From the NCBI RefSeq assembly GCF_003966265.1, contig NZ_RXNV01000004.1, positions 1-64,000 of the forward strand: a stretch of 64,000 nt of DNA, in the 5' to 3' direction. This stretch comes from Shewanella atlantica. GTDB lineage: Bacteria > Pseudomonadota > Gammaproteobacteria > Enterobacterales > Shewanellaceae. Shown here piece after piece: positions 28,051-36,650 of this stretch (position 1 is its first letter; each line of letters starts with the position of its first letter). The position numbers were made by a program, and so were the translations under genes. Under the pieces are notes generated by a model. It was not told where the DNA came from. It did not search any database and saw nothing but the letters and a program-made list of their open reading frames with translations.

Positions 28051-30663
28051 ATGGGCAACTCCAAGATCAGTAAACCTAACATACAGGCTCTGCATTGGAG
28101 CGACAGTTTACCGGTCAAGTTTTCTTTTATTCAAATTATTATCGCCTCGCTGATCATCATATCCAGTGTATGGATACTCTTTACCATAGAGAAAAGCCAC
28201 CAGCTACAGGCCCAGATCACTTTAAGCCAGAACCAAGGCTTAGCCATAGTTGCAAAGCTGCAACAAACCACATCGAAGATAGAAAGTCTCGCAGTCTCTA
28301 TGGCCTCTTTAGGTGAGATATATGCCCATGACAGTCAAGTACTCTTGAAATCCATTCCTGCACTGCTGGACAAGAATGGAAAATATGATCTGATCTCCGG
28401 TGGCGGGATCTGGCCGGAACCGGGCAGCTTCGATGAAACTAAAAAACTCGATAGTCTTTTCTGGGCCAGAAACAAGGCCCTTGAACTGGAACGTGTCGAT
28501 GACTATAACCGTCTCAATGGGCCCGGATATCATTCAGAGAGCTGGTACAAACCCACCCGTTTCTTTCCCAGCGGCACCACATTCTGGTCTGAAACCTATA
28601 TCGACCCCTTCACCAATCAGGCCATGTTAACAGCGTCTGTGCCTATGTGGGTTGAGCATCAATTTGTAGGCGTCTCTACGGTCGATGTTACGCTATCGGG
28701 GTTAGGCCACTTTTTTCATCAATCGATGAATGATAACCAAGGTTATATGTTTGCTCTCGATCATAGCAACAGAGTACTGGCGGCCCCTAAACAAGATGAT
28801 AGAAACAAGATTTTTGATGAACGCGCTTTCTTTAAACCCTTTGCGGGCTTCACTGCCAATAATCCAGTGTTTGAACCCATAAACGAAAGGTTGATTGAAC
28901 TGGACGGGCAGTTGATTGAAGAGTCACAGGAGAACCCTGCCTATAATCAATTTCAGCTTGCCGACTTGATGGACACCACCCATTTCTCCCAAAGAGAAAA
29001 ACTTGCCGCACTTATCAATCTCAATGCGAAAGGTAAACCAAAATCGACCTCCTTAGTCGCCTCTTTCGAGCTAGGCCATGATCCTATTCTGGGCGAACCA
29101 ACATTAGTGTCCATCTTCATGATGCCAAAGACCTTTTGGAGAATTGTACTCGTCACACCACTCTCTTCAATGAATGATAAAGCCAATATCATTGCCGCCA
29201 GAATGGGGATCTACCTGCTACTCATGCAGTTGGCAGCGCTGATTTTACTGTTTATTCTTCAACATAAGCTGTTCATCAGGCCCATTTCCAGGATGGTTAA
29301 TGCCCTGCAGGGAAACCAGATAGCAAAATTAGAGTTAGAAGCCACCATCAGCAAAGATGAGTTGGGTCAATTAGCCAGAGCGTTTATCTCTCGAAGTCAT
29401 CAACTGGAGGTGGCTTTCGCCAGTCTCGATGCAAGTAATTTAGCCCTAGAGGAGCAGCTGACCGTTCAAAGAATCGCTCAAACAGAGTTAAAACTGCGAA
29501 AGAAACAGCTTAATTCGCTGCTGAATTCATCACAGAACCTCATCAGTATCAAAGATATCGATGGCTCTTATATCTTAGTCAATGACAGATTTTGCGAAGT
29601 TATCGGAATTGAACGTCACAGCATTATAGGTACCAAGGACAGTCAGATTTTTCCGGCTCATATTGCCGAGTTAATTTTGAAACACGATAACATCACCTTA
29701 AAGACACAGAGTCCACAGAGCTTCGAACAGCCTATCCCTTCGGTGCAAGGTGAAATCGTTTATCAAGTCACTAAGTTCCCGATTAAGGATGATGATGGCA
29801 CCATGACTTCCATAGGCAGCATGGCGTTTGAGATCGGCTCGCAAAAAATCATCAGTCAAGAGTTACATGACAAGAACGAATCGCTCAATTTAGCACTGGC
29901 AAAATATTCACATCAGCTATTGATGAGTAAACAAGAGAGCCAACAGCAACAAGAGAGGACAAACGAACTCGAATTAACCATAGATAAGCTCAATAATTTG
30001 CAGCGTGTAGAGGTTAAAAACCATGAATTATTCCCACAACTATTCGCAACCCTGATAAAGCAACACACCCAAGAGCAAGACCAGTTATTATCCCTCATCT
30101 GTAACTATAAGGCGGGGCTCAGTCAGGATAATTATGATGAGATCGTCGGCCGCTTAACGGAACATACCGATAAATTACGCCATTTCCAACACCTGATTGT
30201 GAGTAAGGACATGGCAATTAAATCAATTAACCTGTCGCACTATCTATCTCATTTTCTAGTGGTTATGGAGCCACAACTCACAGAGCAGGAGATACAGGTC
30301 AAGGTAGTTTGTGATAGCAAACTTAGCATCAATCGCTCTTCATGGGATCTGTTACTGATATTTTACTCCTTAATCAATAACTGTCTTTCTCATGCATTCT
30401 CCGGTCGGCAAAAACTCAAACAGATATCGATAGAAGTCGAGCAGCGGAATGATAACCTAATCATCACAATAGAAGATAATGGCCTGGGTATCTCGGAGGA
30501 CAAACTGGCGGGGCTGAATTCACAACTGGGGACAAATGCCTATTCAGGCACGCTGCCAAGTTTAGATGCTTGGGTAGGATCAGAACTCAGCGGCTCATTA
30601 GAAGTCGAATCGACACTGAACCAATTTACCCGGGTGATATGTACTCTCCCAATTAAACGATAA
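28051..30663 (+). CDS. Cache-PAS sensor protein with HATPase domain
   Basis: Membrane sensor of about 870 residues. TM1 is near residues 25-48, followed by an extracytoplasmic dCache-type domain (GYHSESWYKPTRF, SVPMWVEHQFVGVSTVDVTLSGL), TM2 near 385-410, a HAMP-like linker, a PAS domain (LLNSSQNLISIKDIDGSYILVNDRF), a long coiled coil and a C-terminal HATPase (N-box FYSLINNCLSHA, G1 EDNGLGIS). The expected H-box is degenerate: NHELFPQL around His658 instead of HELRTPL. ATG 28051 is chosen; the frame extends 4 codons to a TTG. No response regulator gene is adjacent, so it is an orphan sensor that may act through a remote partner. Confidence 0.75.
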   Translation: MGNSKISKPNIQALHWSDSLPVKFSFIQIIIASLIIISSVWILFTIEKSHQLQAQITLSQNQGLAIVAKLQQTTSKIESLAVSMASLGEIYAHDSQVLLKSIPALLDKNGKYDLISGGGIWPEPGSFDETKKLDSLFWARNKALELERVDDYNRLNGPGYHSESWYKPTRFFPSGTTFWSETYIDPFTNQAMLTASVPMWVEHQFVGVSTVDVTLSGLGHFFHQSMNDNQGYMFALDHSNRVLAAPKQDDRNKIFDERAFFKPFAGFTANNPVFEPINERLIELDGQLIEESQENPAYNQFQLADLMDTTHFSQREKLAALINLNAKGKPKSTSLVASFELGHDPILGEPTLVSIFMMPKTFWRIVLVTPLSSMNDKANIIAARMGIYLLLMQLAALILLFILQHKLFIRPISRMVNALQGNQIAKLELEATISKDELGQLARAFISRSHQLEVAFASLDASNLALEEQLTVQRIAQTELKLRKKQLNSLLNSSQNLISIKDIDGSYILVNDRFCEVIGIERHSIIGTKDSQIFPAHIAELILKHDNITLKTQSPQSFEQPIPSVQGEIVYQVTKFPIKDDDGTMTSIGSMAFEIGSQKIISQELHDKNESLNLALAKYSHQLLMSKQESQQQQERTNELELTIDKLNNLQRVEVKNHELFPQLFATLIKQHTQEQDQLLSLICNYKAGLSQDNYDEIVGRLTEHTDKLRHFQHLIVSKDMAIKSINLSHYLSHFLVVMEPQLTEQEIQVKVVCDSKLSINRSSWDLLLIFYSLINNCLSHAFSGRQKLKQISIEVEQRNDNLIITIEDNGLGISEDKLAGLNSQLGTNAYSGTLPSLDAWVGSELSGSLEVESTLNQFTRVICTLPIKR

Positions 30664-30700
30664 TGAAGCTACAGTGCAATTAATCATTAATTGTCGGTAA

Positions 30701-30731
30701 GAAAAAAGGTGCTTATAGCACCTTTTTTTAT
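30701..30731. terminator. Bidirectional intrinsic terminator
   Basis: AAGGTGCT-TAT-AGCACCTT with A6 on the left and T7 on the right. It lies between the convergent sensor gene and the aspartic protease gene and suits both. Confidence 0.88.
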
Positions 30732-30738
30732 TGCTCTT

Positions 30739-30752
30739 ATACCGATTGGTAT
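30739..30752. repeat. Dispersed near-palindrome ATACCGATTGGTAT, copy 2
   Basis: Exact 14-base copy ATACCGATTGGTAT, whose ends ATACC / GGTAT are inverted repeats. It sits between the terminator and the stop of the aspartic protease gene. Confidence 0.65.
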
Positions 30753-30755
30753 TAA

Positions 30756-31625
30756 CTAGAGCGAGACATCGACCATATAATGGCCCTGTAACCAATTTCG
30801 TCCGATAAGAAGTTTATAACTCATCTTACTGCGATCTTTAAGGTTAACCTTTACTTTATACTCTTGTCCCGGCTGGCCCACAGTCAACTCGACCATATAG
30901 CGTATTTCGCTCCCCTGAGCATTGCGGATCAATGAGGTTTCAACGATCATCGCATTGACCCGATGAGACTCCCCTTTCTCATTTTCGGTCGTAAAGCTCA
31001 AGCGTTTGCCAATATTCTTCTCCATATCCGGCTCACCGTTCTCCACCTTAAGATCGACGGCATGGAGTGAGTTCTCGACAGCCCCGGTGTCAATACGGGT
31101 TTCAAAAGTAAGTCCAGACTCGAGAATATTAATCGGCGCAACAGGCCCTATTACTTTCTTTTCTGACACATCGACTATGTATTTCCCTTTAAGCCAATTC
31201 CGGCCTATGAGTAACTTATAATCCATATGGTTTCTATCCCTCAGGTTAACCCTGACTTTTCTCTCCTTGCCCTGGAAACCCACATTAAGGTCAACCATAT
31301 AACGAGTCTCCCTTCCCTGAGAGTTACTCACGGTCGAGGTTTTCACAATCTTAGCCTTCAGACGTTTCTGTTCGCCATCTTCATTCTCTGTGGTGAAAAA
31401 CAAGGTTTTCCCCACATTATCTTTCATATTCTTTTCACTGCCCCCTTCTATCTCCAAATCGAAAGCATGAAGAGAGGTATTCACCGCACCCGTGTCTATT
31501 CTGGCCTCATAACTTAATCCGGTCTGTTCGACCGACATCAACTCAGATGAACCAATAATTGCTTTATCTCCGGCCCAACAGGTACTTGAAGCGAGTAACA
31601 TACAAAAGCCAATTTTTCTCAGCAT
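30756..31625 (-). CDS. Tandem RimB-like retropepsin-type aspartic protease
   Basis: Exported protein of 289 residues with a signal peptide (cleavage near CWA-G, residue 18/19) and two homologous halves. Each half carries an aspartic-protease signature, RIDTGAVNTSLHA with Asp44 and RIDTGAVENSLHA with Asp179, and each ends LLIGRNWL-x-G-x-Y-xVDVS. The family is PF05618 ('ATP-dependent zinc protease' by old name), now viewed as RimB-like retropepsins. Single-domain relatives would need to dimerise to build an active site; here both catalytic Asp are in one chain, as in pepsin. A periplasmic or outer-membrane location is expected. It is a single leftward gene. Confidence 0.82.
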   Translation of the reverse strand: MLRKIGFCMLLASSTCWAGDKAIIGSSELMSVEQTGLSYEARIDTGAVNTSLHAFDLEIEGGSEKNMKDNVGKTLFFTTENEDGEQKRLKAKIVKTSTVSNSQGRETRYMVDLNVGFQGKERKVRVNLRDRNHMDYKLLIGRNWLKGKYIVDVSEKKVIGPVAPINILESGLTFETRIDTGAVENSLHAVDLKVENGEPDMEKNIGKRLSFTTENEKGESHRVNAMIVETSLIRNAQGSEIRYMVELTVGQPGQEYKVKVNLKDRSKMSYKLLIGRNWLQGHYMVDVSL

Positions 31626-31732
31626 TCCTAATTCCTAATAATTATTACCAGTTTCATTGAATATACTATCACCCTCGCCTTCAGAGACTTGAACTCACGC
31701 TGAATGAACTGATATTTAACGACATTTGTCTA

Positions 31733-31822
31733 AAACCGATTGATACAATATCTAAACACAATACAGATCGACTTAAAACTAGATACTGGCCAGTTTTACA
31801 TGGGATTAATACCGATTGATAT
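31733..31822. repeat. Dispersed motif copies 3 and 4
   Basis: AAACCGATTGATAC (31733-31746) and ATACCGATTGATAT (31809-31822), about 76 bases apart in the same orientation. Both differ from ATACCGATTGGTAT by one to three bases. Confidence 0.55.
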
Positions 31823-31837
31823 AATACTGTATCTACA

Positions 31838-31864
31838 TAAAAATGTCGGCACCAGGCCGACACT
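31838..31864 (-). terminator. Terminator of SpoIIAA-like gene
   Basis: TGTCGGC and GCCGACA pair around a 5-base loop, with A5 on the left, so a leftward transcript sees a GC-rich hairpin then U residues, about 100 bases after the SpoIIAA-like stop. Confidence 0.75.
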
Positions 31865-31965
31865 TAACTAACATTTACAATTCACTACAAAATTTACGAA
31901 AAAGATTTAACTCAAGCTACAAGGCTTTCATTTGATCCTATTTAATGAGATTAATATGTACAGAC

Positions 31966-32349
31966 TCAGACTGAATCACTCGTCTCAGACTCTTTCATCC
32001 ACTGTAGCGCAACTCCAGCTTCACTTCGCTCGAAGACCTTAACCGGACAGGGGATCATATAGGCTAATGCATTCGCCATCCCGGCGACCAAGCGACTGTC
32101 TGTAATAAACGCCACCCGATAAAAATCGGTCAGATGAAACAGACCAAGTTTGGCATCATCCCATAGAGTTTCGACAGATATCCCCTCAAAGGCTTCATCA
32201 AATTCGTACCAAAGTTTAATGCTTGCATGGTCTTTCAACTTCGCTTCGATGACAGGCAATAAGTGTTCGTCATAATCTTCGCCGGTGACCACACCTGTCG
32301 CCCTGATAGCGACCGTATCATGATCAAAGCCATTTAATAATTTAAGCAT
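31966..32349 (-). CDS. SpoIIAA-like STAS family protein
   Basis: Soluble protein of 127 residues of the SpoIIAA-like family (PF11964), a STAS-related fold. It starts MLKLLNGFDHDTVAIRATG and shows the family's GEDYDEHLLPVIEAKL and KLWYEFD segments. These stand-alone proteins are common in proteobacteria and have no firm function; some relatives bind lipids or partners. It lacks the sporulation-specific phospho-Ser context. A perfect AAGGAG precedes the ATG by 7 bases. It is the downstream gene of a leftward group with the membrane protein at 32390-32683. Confidence 0.85.
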   Translation of the reverse strand: MLKLLNGFDHDTVAIRATGVVTGEDYDEHLLPVIEAKLKDHASIKLWYEFDEAFEGISVETLWDDAKLGLFHLTDFYRVAFITDSRLVAGMANALAYMIPCPVKVFERSEAGVALQWMKESETSDSV

Positions 32350-32389
32350 CGCGCACTCCTTGCATCTGCTAAGGGTGAAAATTTATAAA

Positions 32390-32683
32390 TCAGTACACAA
32401 AATGAAATACAAACAAACTAAAAAGAGTAGCCGTACAGAAGCAATGAAATACATGAAGGCTTCTACATATCCCCTCTTGATAATGCTTGAGGTGTCGTGA
32501 AAATTGTACGCCTAACCAGACAAGTATAAATGGAATAAAGGGCAAAGTGATCACAAATGGAAAGAAGCCCCACCCCAAACCAAAGGCGTTGCGGCTAAAG
32601 ACGTGCACCAGAGCCCAAAATACCAGTAAGGCAAAATAGACAAAAAAATGTTGTTGCTCGAAAGAATATTTCCACATAGTCAA
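32390..32683 (-). CDS. Small membrane protein, unknown function
   Basis: Protein of about 97 residues with three hydrophobic segments (HFFVYFALLVFWALVHVF, FFPFVITLPFIPFILVWLGV and VFHCFCTATLFSLFVFHFV) and a His-rich loop (SRHLKHYQEG). It resembles no family I know. AGGAG lies 7 bases before TTG 32683, which I take as the start; an ATG two codons later and an upstream frame start at 32716 are alternatives. It precedes the SpoIIAA-like gene by 40 bases and may share its transcript. Confidence 0.65.
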   Translation of the reverse strand: MTMWKYSFEQQHFFVYFALLVFWALVHVFSRNAFGLGWGFFPFVITLPFIPFILVWLGVQFSRHLKHYQEGICRSLHVFHCFCTATLFSLFVFHFVY

Positions 32684-32788
32684 GTGAGTACTCCTAATGT
32701 GAATCTCATCCAACATTAGGTGTCTTCTCTATATGACACAAGTTATCGCATGTAAAAATATGTAAGCAATTATAAAGTAAACAGCGAG

Positions 32789-33145
32789 TTACTCGGCAAT
32801 AAGAATTTTAGAGATCTCCTGATCGAACAGGTTTTTGATCAGACCAGAAAATTCAGTGATAAAAATCGTTTGTTTGGGGGTAGCTTTACGGTTCGCGACG
32901 CTCGCCAGGATCTCTTCGAGATCATAGACGATGGCATCGATCTCACGAATAACTTGATTACGTTGAGCAAAGGTTAGCGATGGATTTTGCCCACACACCA
33001 TAATGATCTGTGCAGAAAGCTGCTCTTCAAATAGCTCCATTACAGTATCATCAGACACACCAGCGGCTTCTTTTCCCTCAAAAAGCCCTAAATGCTCTGT
33101 GAGGAATTGAATGAGATGCATATATCCATCTTTATCGGTAACCAT
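32789..33145 (-). CDS. DUF3802-type protein
   Basis: Cytoplasmic, mostly helical protein of 118 residues beginning MVTDKDGYMHLIQFLTEHLGLF. It resembles the DUF3802 family found in Shewanella and related gammaproteobacteria, whose function is unknown. No catalytic motif or membrane segment is visible; the acidic helices (VMELFEEQL, IDAIVYDLEEIL) suggest a partner-binding protein. AGGG lies upstream of the ATG. It is likely an independent gene between the small membrane protein and YceI. Confidence 0.7.
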   Translation of the reverse strand: MVTDKDGYMHLIQFLTEHLGLFEGKEAAGVSDDTVMELFEEQLSAQIIMVCGQNPSLTFAQRNQVIREIDAIVYDLEEILASVANRKATPKQTIFITEFSGLIKNLFDQEISKILIAE

Positions 33146-33275
33146 CTTCGACCCTATTCATGTACTCAGTTAGAGCATGGTAGATACTATGCTCATTATC
33201 CAGTTTAAAAGACACTTTTTTGGCATTATGAAACAGTTTTTAGCTAGAGTCTCGATTTTACTTTGTACTTTGGGC

Positions 33276-33851
33276 TTAACGACTTAAATTCAAAATAAAT
33301 GAGACTGGTACAGACTTGCTAATTGATGTGAGACCTGCGATATCTCTCAATTTATCGATCCCTGATGACAGCCCGTATTGCGCTGCATTAACAATAGTCG
33401 GTTGTGTACTCGAAACCAACAAACGCTGTTCGCTAAGTTTAGCAACTGTGACAAAGAGTGTCTTTGTTTGCATTTTACCATGCAGATTTATATCGGCTGC
33501 GATCTCCATCACTCCAGTGTCACCTACCTTAATATTTGCGAGCTTAGCCATATCCACGGTCGCGTTCAGTGTCAGCTTAGGAAATGCGCCAACTTCGAAA
33601 AGAATATCTTTTAAGCGACTATCACGTATATCTACATTGGTCCAAACACTGGCAAGTTCGATAGTTAAGGTAAAATGCCCCTGTTCGGTTAATTGACCGG
33701 AAAAAGTCTTGAAATGATTAATCTCGGCAACATCGACTTTCTTAATTGAAATGAAACTGATATTTGAGCTGTCATTATCGATGGACCAAGGTTCAGCCGA
33801 TGCCATAAAGCCAAATGACAATAGCAATAACCCTATAATTGAAGTTCTCAT
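33276..33851 (-). CDS. YceI family periplasmic protein
   Basis: Protein of 191 residues with a signal peptide (cleaved near ASA-EPW, residue ~19) and a YceI lipocalin-like beta-barrel: WSIDNDSSNISFISIKK, then FSGQLTEQGHFTLTIELASV and RDSRLKDILFEV. YceI proteins bind amphiphilic or isoprenoid lipids in the periplasm; some associate with respiratory components. AAGGGGAG precedes the ATG. It is a single leftward gene with no clear operon partners. Length is normal for the family. Confidence 0.9.
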   Translation of the reverse strand: MRTSIIGLLLLSFGFMASAEPWSIDNDSSNISFISIKKVDVAEINHFKTFSGQLTEQGHFTLTIELASVWTNVDIRDSRLKDILFEVGAFPKLTLNATVDMAKLANIKVGDTGVMEIAADINLHGKMQTKTLFVTVAKLSEQRLLVSSTQPTIVNAAQYGLSSGIDKLRDIAGLTSISKSVPVSFILNLSR

Positions 33852-34013
33852 ATTCTCCCCTTAGCGGTCTTAGTAATTAATTATGATGTTGAGCGAATAA
33901 AATTCACACAGTAACAAGTATAAGAATGAAAATGAGAATTTGTAAATGTATCGTGATGAAGGGAGTGAGGGATACGCTTTATATCCCTCAATATTTATAC
34001 AAACAATGAAAAC

Positions 34014-34655
34014 CTAGGGGGCGAGACGGCTTATATCCCAACTGGAATGTTCTTTTGAATAAAGAAAACGATCATGTAATCTATGCTCACCACCTTGCCA
34101 GAACTCAATACTGGAGGGCTTAACAATATAGCCGCCCCAAAATTTGGGCAATGGTACCTCACCTTGGCTGAATTTCGCCTTCATCTCAGCAAACTTAGTT
34201 TCGAGCGCCTGCCTTGCTGATATTTTACTGGATTGTTTAGAAACCCAGGCAGCAATCTGGCTCTCTTTGGGTCTGGTAATAAAGTACTTCATCACCTCGG
34301 CAGTCGACAGAGGCTCAGCTTCACCTGTGATAGCAACCTGACGCTCCAGTGAATGCCAAGGAAAGAGTAGACTGACCTTTGAATTTACCTCTATATGTTG
34401 AGACTTACGGCTCTCAAGGTTAGTGAAAAAAACAAACCCGTCTTTATCGAATCGTTTAAGTAACACGATTCTCTGAAAGGGTTGGCCATCTTCATCTACC
34501 GTTGCTACCGACATGGCAGTCGGATCGCTGAGTAGCTCTGAATCGCGAGCTTCTTCCATCCATTTGGAAAACAGATCTATTGGATCGGCAGGCAGGTCCT
34601 CCTTATGAAGCCCTCCCAGCGTATACTCGCGTCTGATATCACTCAGCTTTGACAT
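34014..34655 (-). CDS. pdxH: Pyridoxamine 5'-phosphate oxidase
   Basis: PdxH, 213 residues, oxidises pyridoxine/pyridoxamine 5'-phosphate to PLP with FMN. It has the N-terminal [18 protein letters not shown]-binding [18 protein letters not shown] and the C-terminal [14 protein letters not shown] signature. Full length. PLP is the cofactor of SpeA, encoded about 2 kb upstream on the same strand; pdxH follows speB by 64 bases and could be co-transcribed with the polyamine genes, though a shared promoter is not proven. A GAGGGATA/TATCCCTC hairpin without a U tract follows the stop. Confidence 0.95.
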   Translation of the reverse strand: MSKLSDIRREYTLGGLHKEDLPADPIDLFSKWMEEARDSELLSDPTAMSVATVDEDGQPFQRIVLLKRFDKDGFVFFTNLESRKSQHIEVNSKVSLLFPWHSLERQVAITGEAEPLSTAEVMKYFITRPKESQIAAWVSKQSSKISARQALETKFAEMKAKFSQGEVPLPKFWGGYIVKPSSIEFWQGGEHRLHDRFLYSKEHSSWDISRLAP

Positions 34656-34719
34656 TTCTGATTGTTCCTACTCTTGATTCGATAAAAGATGATGCATAAC
34701 AGATCATCTTTAATTATTT

Positions 34720-35640
34720 TTACTTATTAGCGTCGCACCACACATGCAGTAACTCAAGACCCAGGGTCGCACCGGCGAGCGCGGTGATCTCGGCACTATC
34801 GTAGGCAGGTGCAACTTCTACTACATCCATACCCACAACGTTCATACCACTCAGTCCACGGATAATTTTCATCGCCTTATCGCTGGTGAGTCCGCCACAT
34901 ACGGGGGTTCCGGTTCCCGGTGCATAGGCGGGATCCAGACAGTCGATATCGAAGGTCACGTAGAGTGGCATATCCCCTACCCTCTGTTTGATCTGAGTCA
35001 CGATCTCATCGGCGGTCATATCGTTAGCAGCAGCGGCATCGATAACCTTAAACTTATGGTCGTCATGATTGTATTCGGTTCGAATACCAATTTGTAGTGA
35101 ATTTTCAGGCGCTATGATCCCTTCATTCGGTGCATGATAGAACATGGTGCCATGATCGTACTTGCTTCCCTGGCTATAGGTATCGGTATGTGCGTCGAAA
35201 TGAAGCAGTGCCATCTTGCCATGCTTTTTATAGTGAGCTCTGAGCAGTGGCAAGGTCACGAAGTGATCGCCGCCAAAACTTAACAAGGCTTTGCCTGAAT
35301 CAAGAATCGCCGTAGCGAAGTCTTCGACACGCTGAGTAAAGTCGGCAGCATCACCACAGTCATAAACCAGATCGCCTGCATCAACAACTTTCAAGCGCTC
35401 ACTAAGCTTAAAGTCCCAAGGCCAACGCGTTTCTTCCCATGCTAGATTGATCGAGGCTTGACGAATCGCACCGGGTCCCATGCGTCCGCCAGAGCGCCCA
35501 GTGGTTGCCATATCGAAGGGCAGGCCTAAAATCACGACATCTGCATCGCTTTGAATAGGATTAAAGTCTAAAGGCTGTCTTAGATAACCAAATGCATTGG
35601 AATAGAGAGAGTAATCAGGTTTATCTGCAATTGTGGTCAT
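34720..35640 (-). CDS. speB: Agmatinase
   Basis: Agmatine ureohydrolase, 306 residues, converts agmatine to putrescine and urea. Its manganese ligands are in the ureohydrolase motifs: [18 protein letters not shown] and [18 protein letters not shown]. The N-terminus ([32 protein letters not shown]) aligns with E. coli SpeB. It lies 30 bases after speD and is the last step of the speA route in this operon. Confidence 0.97.
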   Translation of the reverse strand: MTTIADKPDYSLYSNAFGYLRQPLDFNPIQSDADVVILGLPFDMATTGRSGGRMGPGAIRQASINLAWEETRWPWDFKLSERLKVVDAGDLVYDCGDAADFTQRVEDFATAILDSGKALLSFGGDHFVTLPLLRAHYKKHGKMALLHFDAHTDTYSQGSKYDHGTMFYHAPNEGIIAPENSLQIGIRTEYNHDDHKFKVIDAAAANDMTADEIVTQIKQRVGDMPLYVTFDIDCLDPAYAPGTGTPVCGGLTSDKAMKIIRGLSGMNVVGMDVVEVAPAYDSAEITALAGATLGLELLHVWCDANK

Positions 35641-35670
35641 AAAAGCTCCAGAAATTAAAAAGAATCATTA

Positions 35671-36600
35671 TTACAAAGATTCAGGGATCAGCACTTCATT
35701 ACTCTGCTGATGATATTGATTGAAATAAACGGTATCACTTGCGGTTAACGGTAGTGAACAACTCGCCACCGATATACAAGCGGGAAAACCTTCCGCGGAT
35801 ATTTCGGTATTGAAACCTATGATATCCCAGCTTCGGGGGTTTAATATATTTAACAGGTCGGCGAATATATTGAACGAGCCTTGAGAAAAGTGCAAGTTTG
35901 TTTCGATACTCACATAAGAGCCCTTTTCCTGAGGGGTGATATGTATGGTCATATATTTCTCATTCCACAGACCATTAATTGAATATCCGAAGGGGTCGAA
36001 AATATGATCATCAAATACGAAATCCGGAAACAGACACTCGAGCCTGAGCATATCCCTGATCCCCCTGCTCGACTGCTTATCACTTCTCAGGTATTCGGCT
36101 ACGTCACCCTTGATGTGATACATCAGCAACTCACAACTATTCTGAGGAGAACGCCATTGCGCTTTCGAATCGGTACAAAAAATATAGTGATGATGTGTAT
36201 CTAAGTGGCCGACACGATATGCACTTCCGGCGATCTTTTCTCTCAGCCGCGACAGGTCACATTCGAAACTGCTCGCTTGAAGGTGAGAAAGAGACTCACT
36301 CTTTCGCTGATAACTGGCAGAGGCTATCGCGCTTTCACCTAGCTTATCGACAAACATGAGTACTGCATCGGCAAGCGTTGTCGTTCCACAGGTTAGCATC
36401 AGAAACTTATGGTCCCAGACAAACAGGCTGGACTCACTTAAAATGTAAGCGTCACAATAAGCATTAGACATCTTTGAAAGAATTTCAGCATTTGCACTTG
36501 CGACTACCCCAGCCCAAAAGCTATCGCCCATTTGGCGTAGAGAGGGGGCCGTAGAGGATACGACCACTTCAATTTTTTTTTCTGAACCTTCAAAAAACAT
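35671..36600 (-). CDS. speD: S-adenosylmethionine decarboxylase, eukaryotic-type
   Basis: Pyruvoyl-dependent AdoMet decarboxylase of 309 residues that supplies the aminopropyl donor for spermidine. It follows the eukaryotic AMD1 class, not the short E. coli class: YILSESSLF has the Glu56-Ser57 self-cleavage site (human Glu67-Ser68), TCGTTTL has Cys71 (human Cys82), and GYSINGLW...TIHITPQ carries Ser207 and His220 (human Ser229/His243), followed by SYVSIETNLHFS. All processing residues are present, so it should be active. It lies between speA (50 bases) and speB (30 bases). No spermidine synthase gene is in the window. Confidence 0.93.
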   Translation of the reverse strand: MFFEGSEKKIEVVVSSTAPSLRQMGDSFWAGVVASANAEILSKMSNAYCDAYILSESSLFVWDHKFLMLTCGTTTLADAVLMFVDKLGESAIASASYQRKSESLSHLQASSFECDLSRLREKIAGSAYRVGHLDTHHHYIFCTDSKAQWRSPQNSCELLMYHIKGDVAEYLRSDKQSSRGIRDMLRLECLFPDFVFDDHIFDPFGYSINGLWNEKYMTIHITPQEKGSYVSIETNLHFSQGSFNIFADLLNILNPRSWDIIGFNTEISAEGFPACISVASCSLPLTASDTVYFNQYHQQSNEVLIPESL

Positions 36601-36650
36601 ACAATTGAGTTACCCAGTCGCAGGCTCATTATAAGCCTGCTCTAATTACC

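Larger units (their letters stand above)
31626..31965. other. Gene-free stretch with two dispersed motifs and a terminator
   Basis: No supportable ORF: a 60-codon frame at 31681-31863 crosses both repeats and has no ribosome-binding site. Copies of the 14-base motif lie at 31733-31746 (AAACCGATTGATAC) and 31809-31822 (ATACCGATTGATAT), and a terminator at 31838-31864. Confidence 0.6.

Noticed and set aside
31681..31863. 60-codon leftward ORF in the gap between protease and SpoIIAA-like gene
   Set aside because: It crosses two copies of the dispersed 14-base motif and a terminator, has no ribosome-binding site, and its composition is not protein-like.
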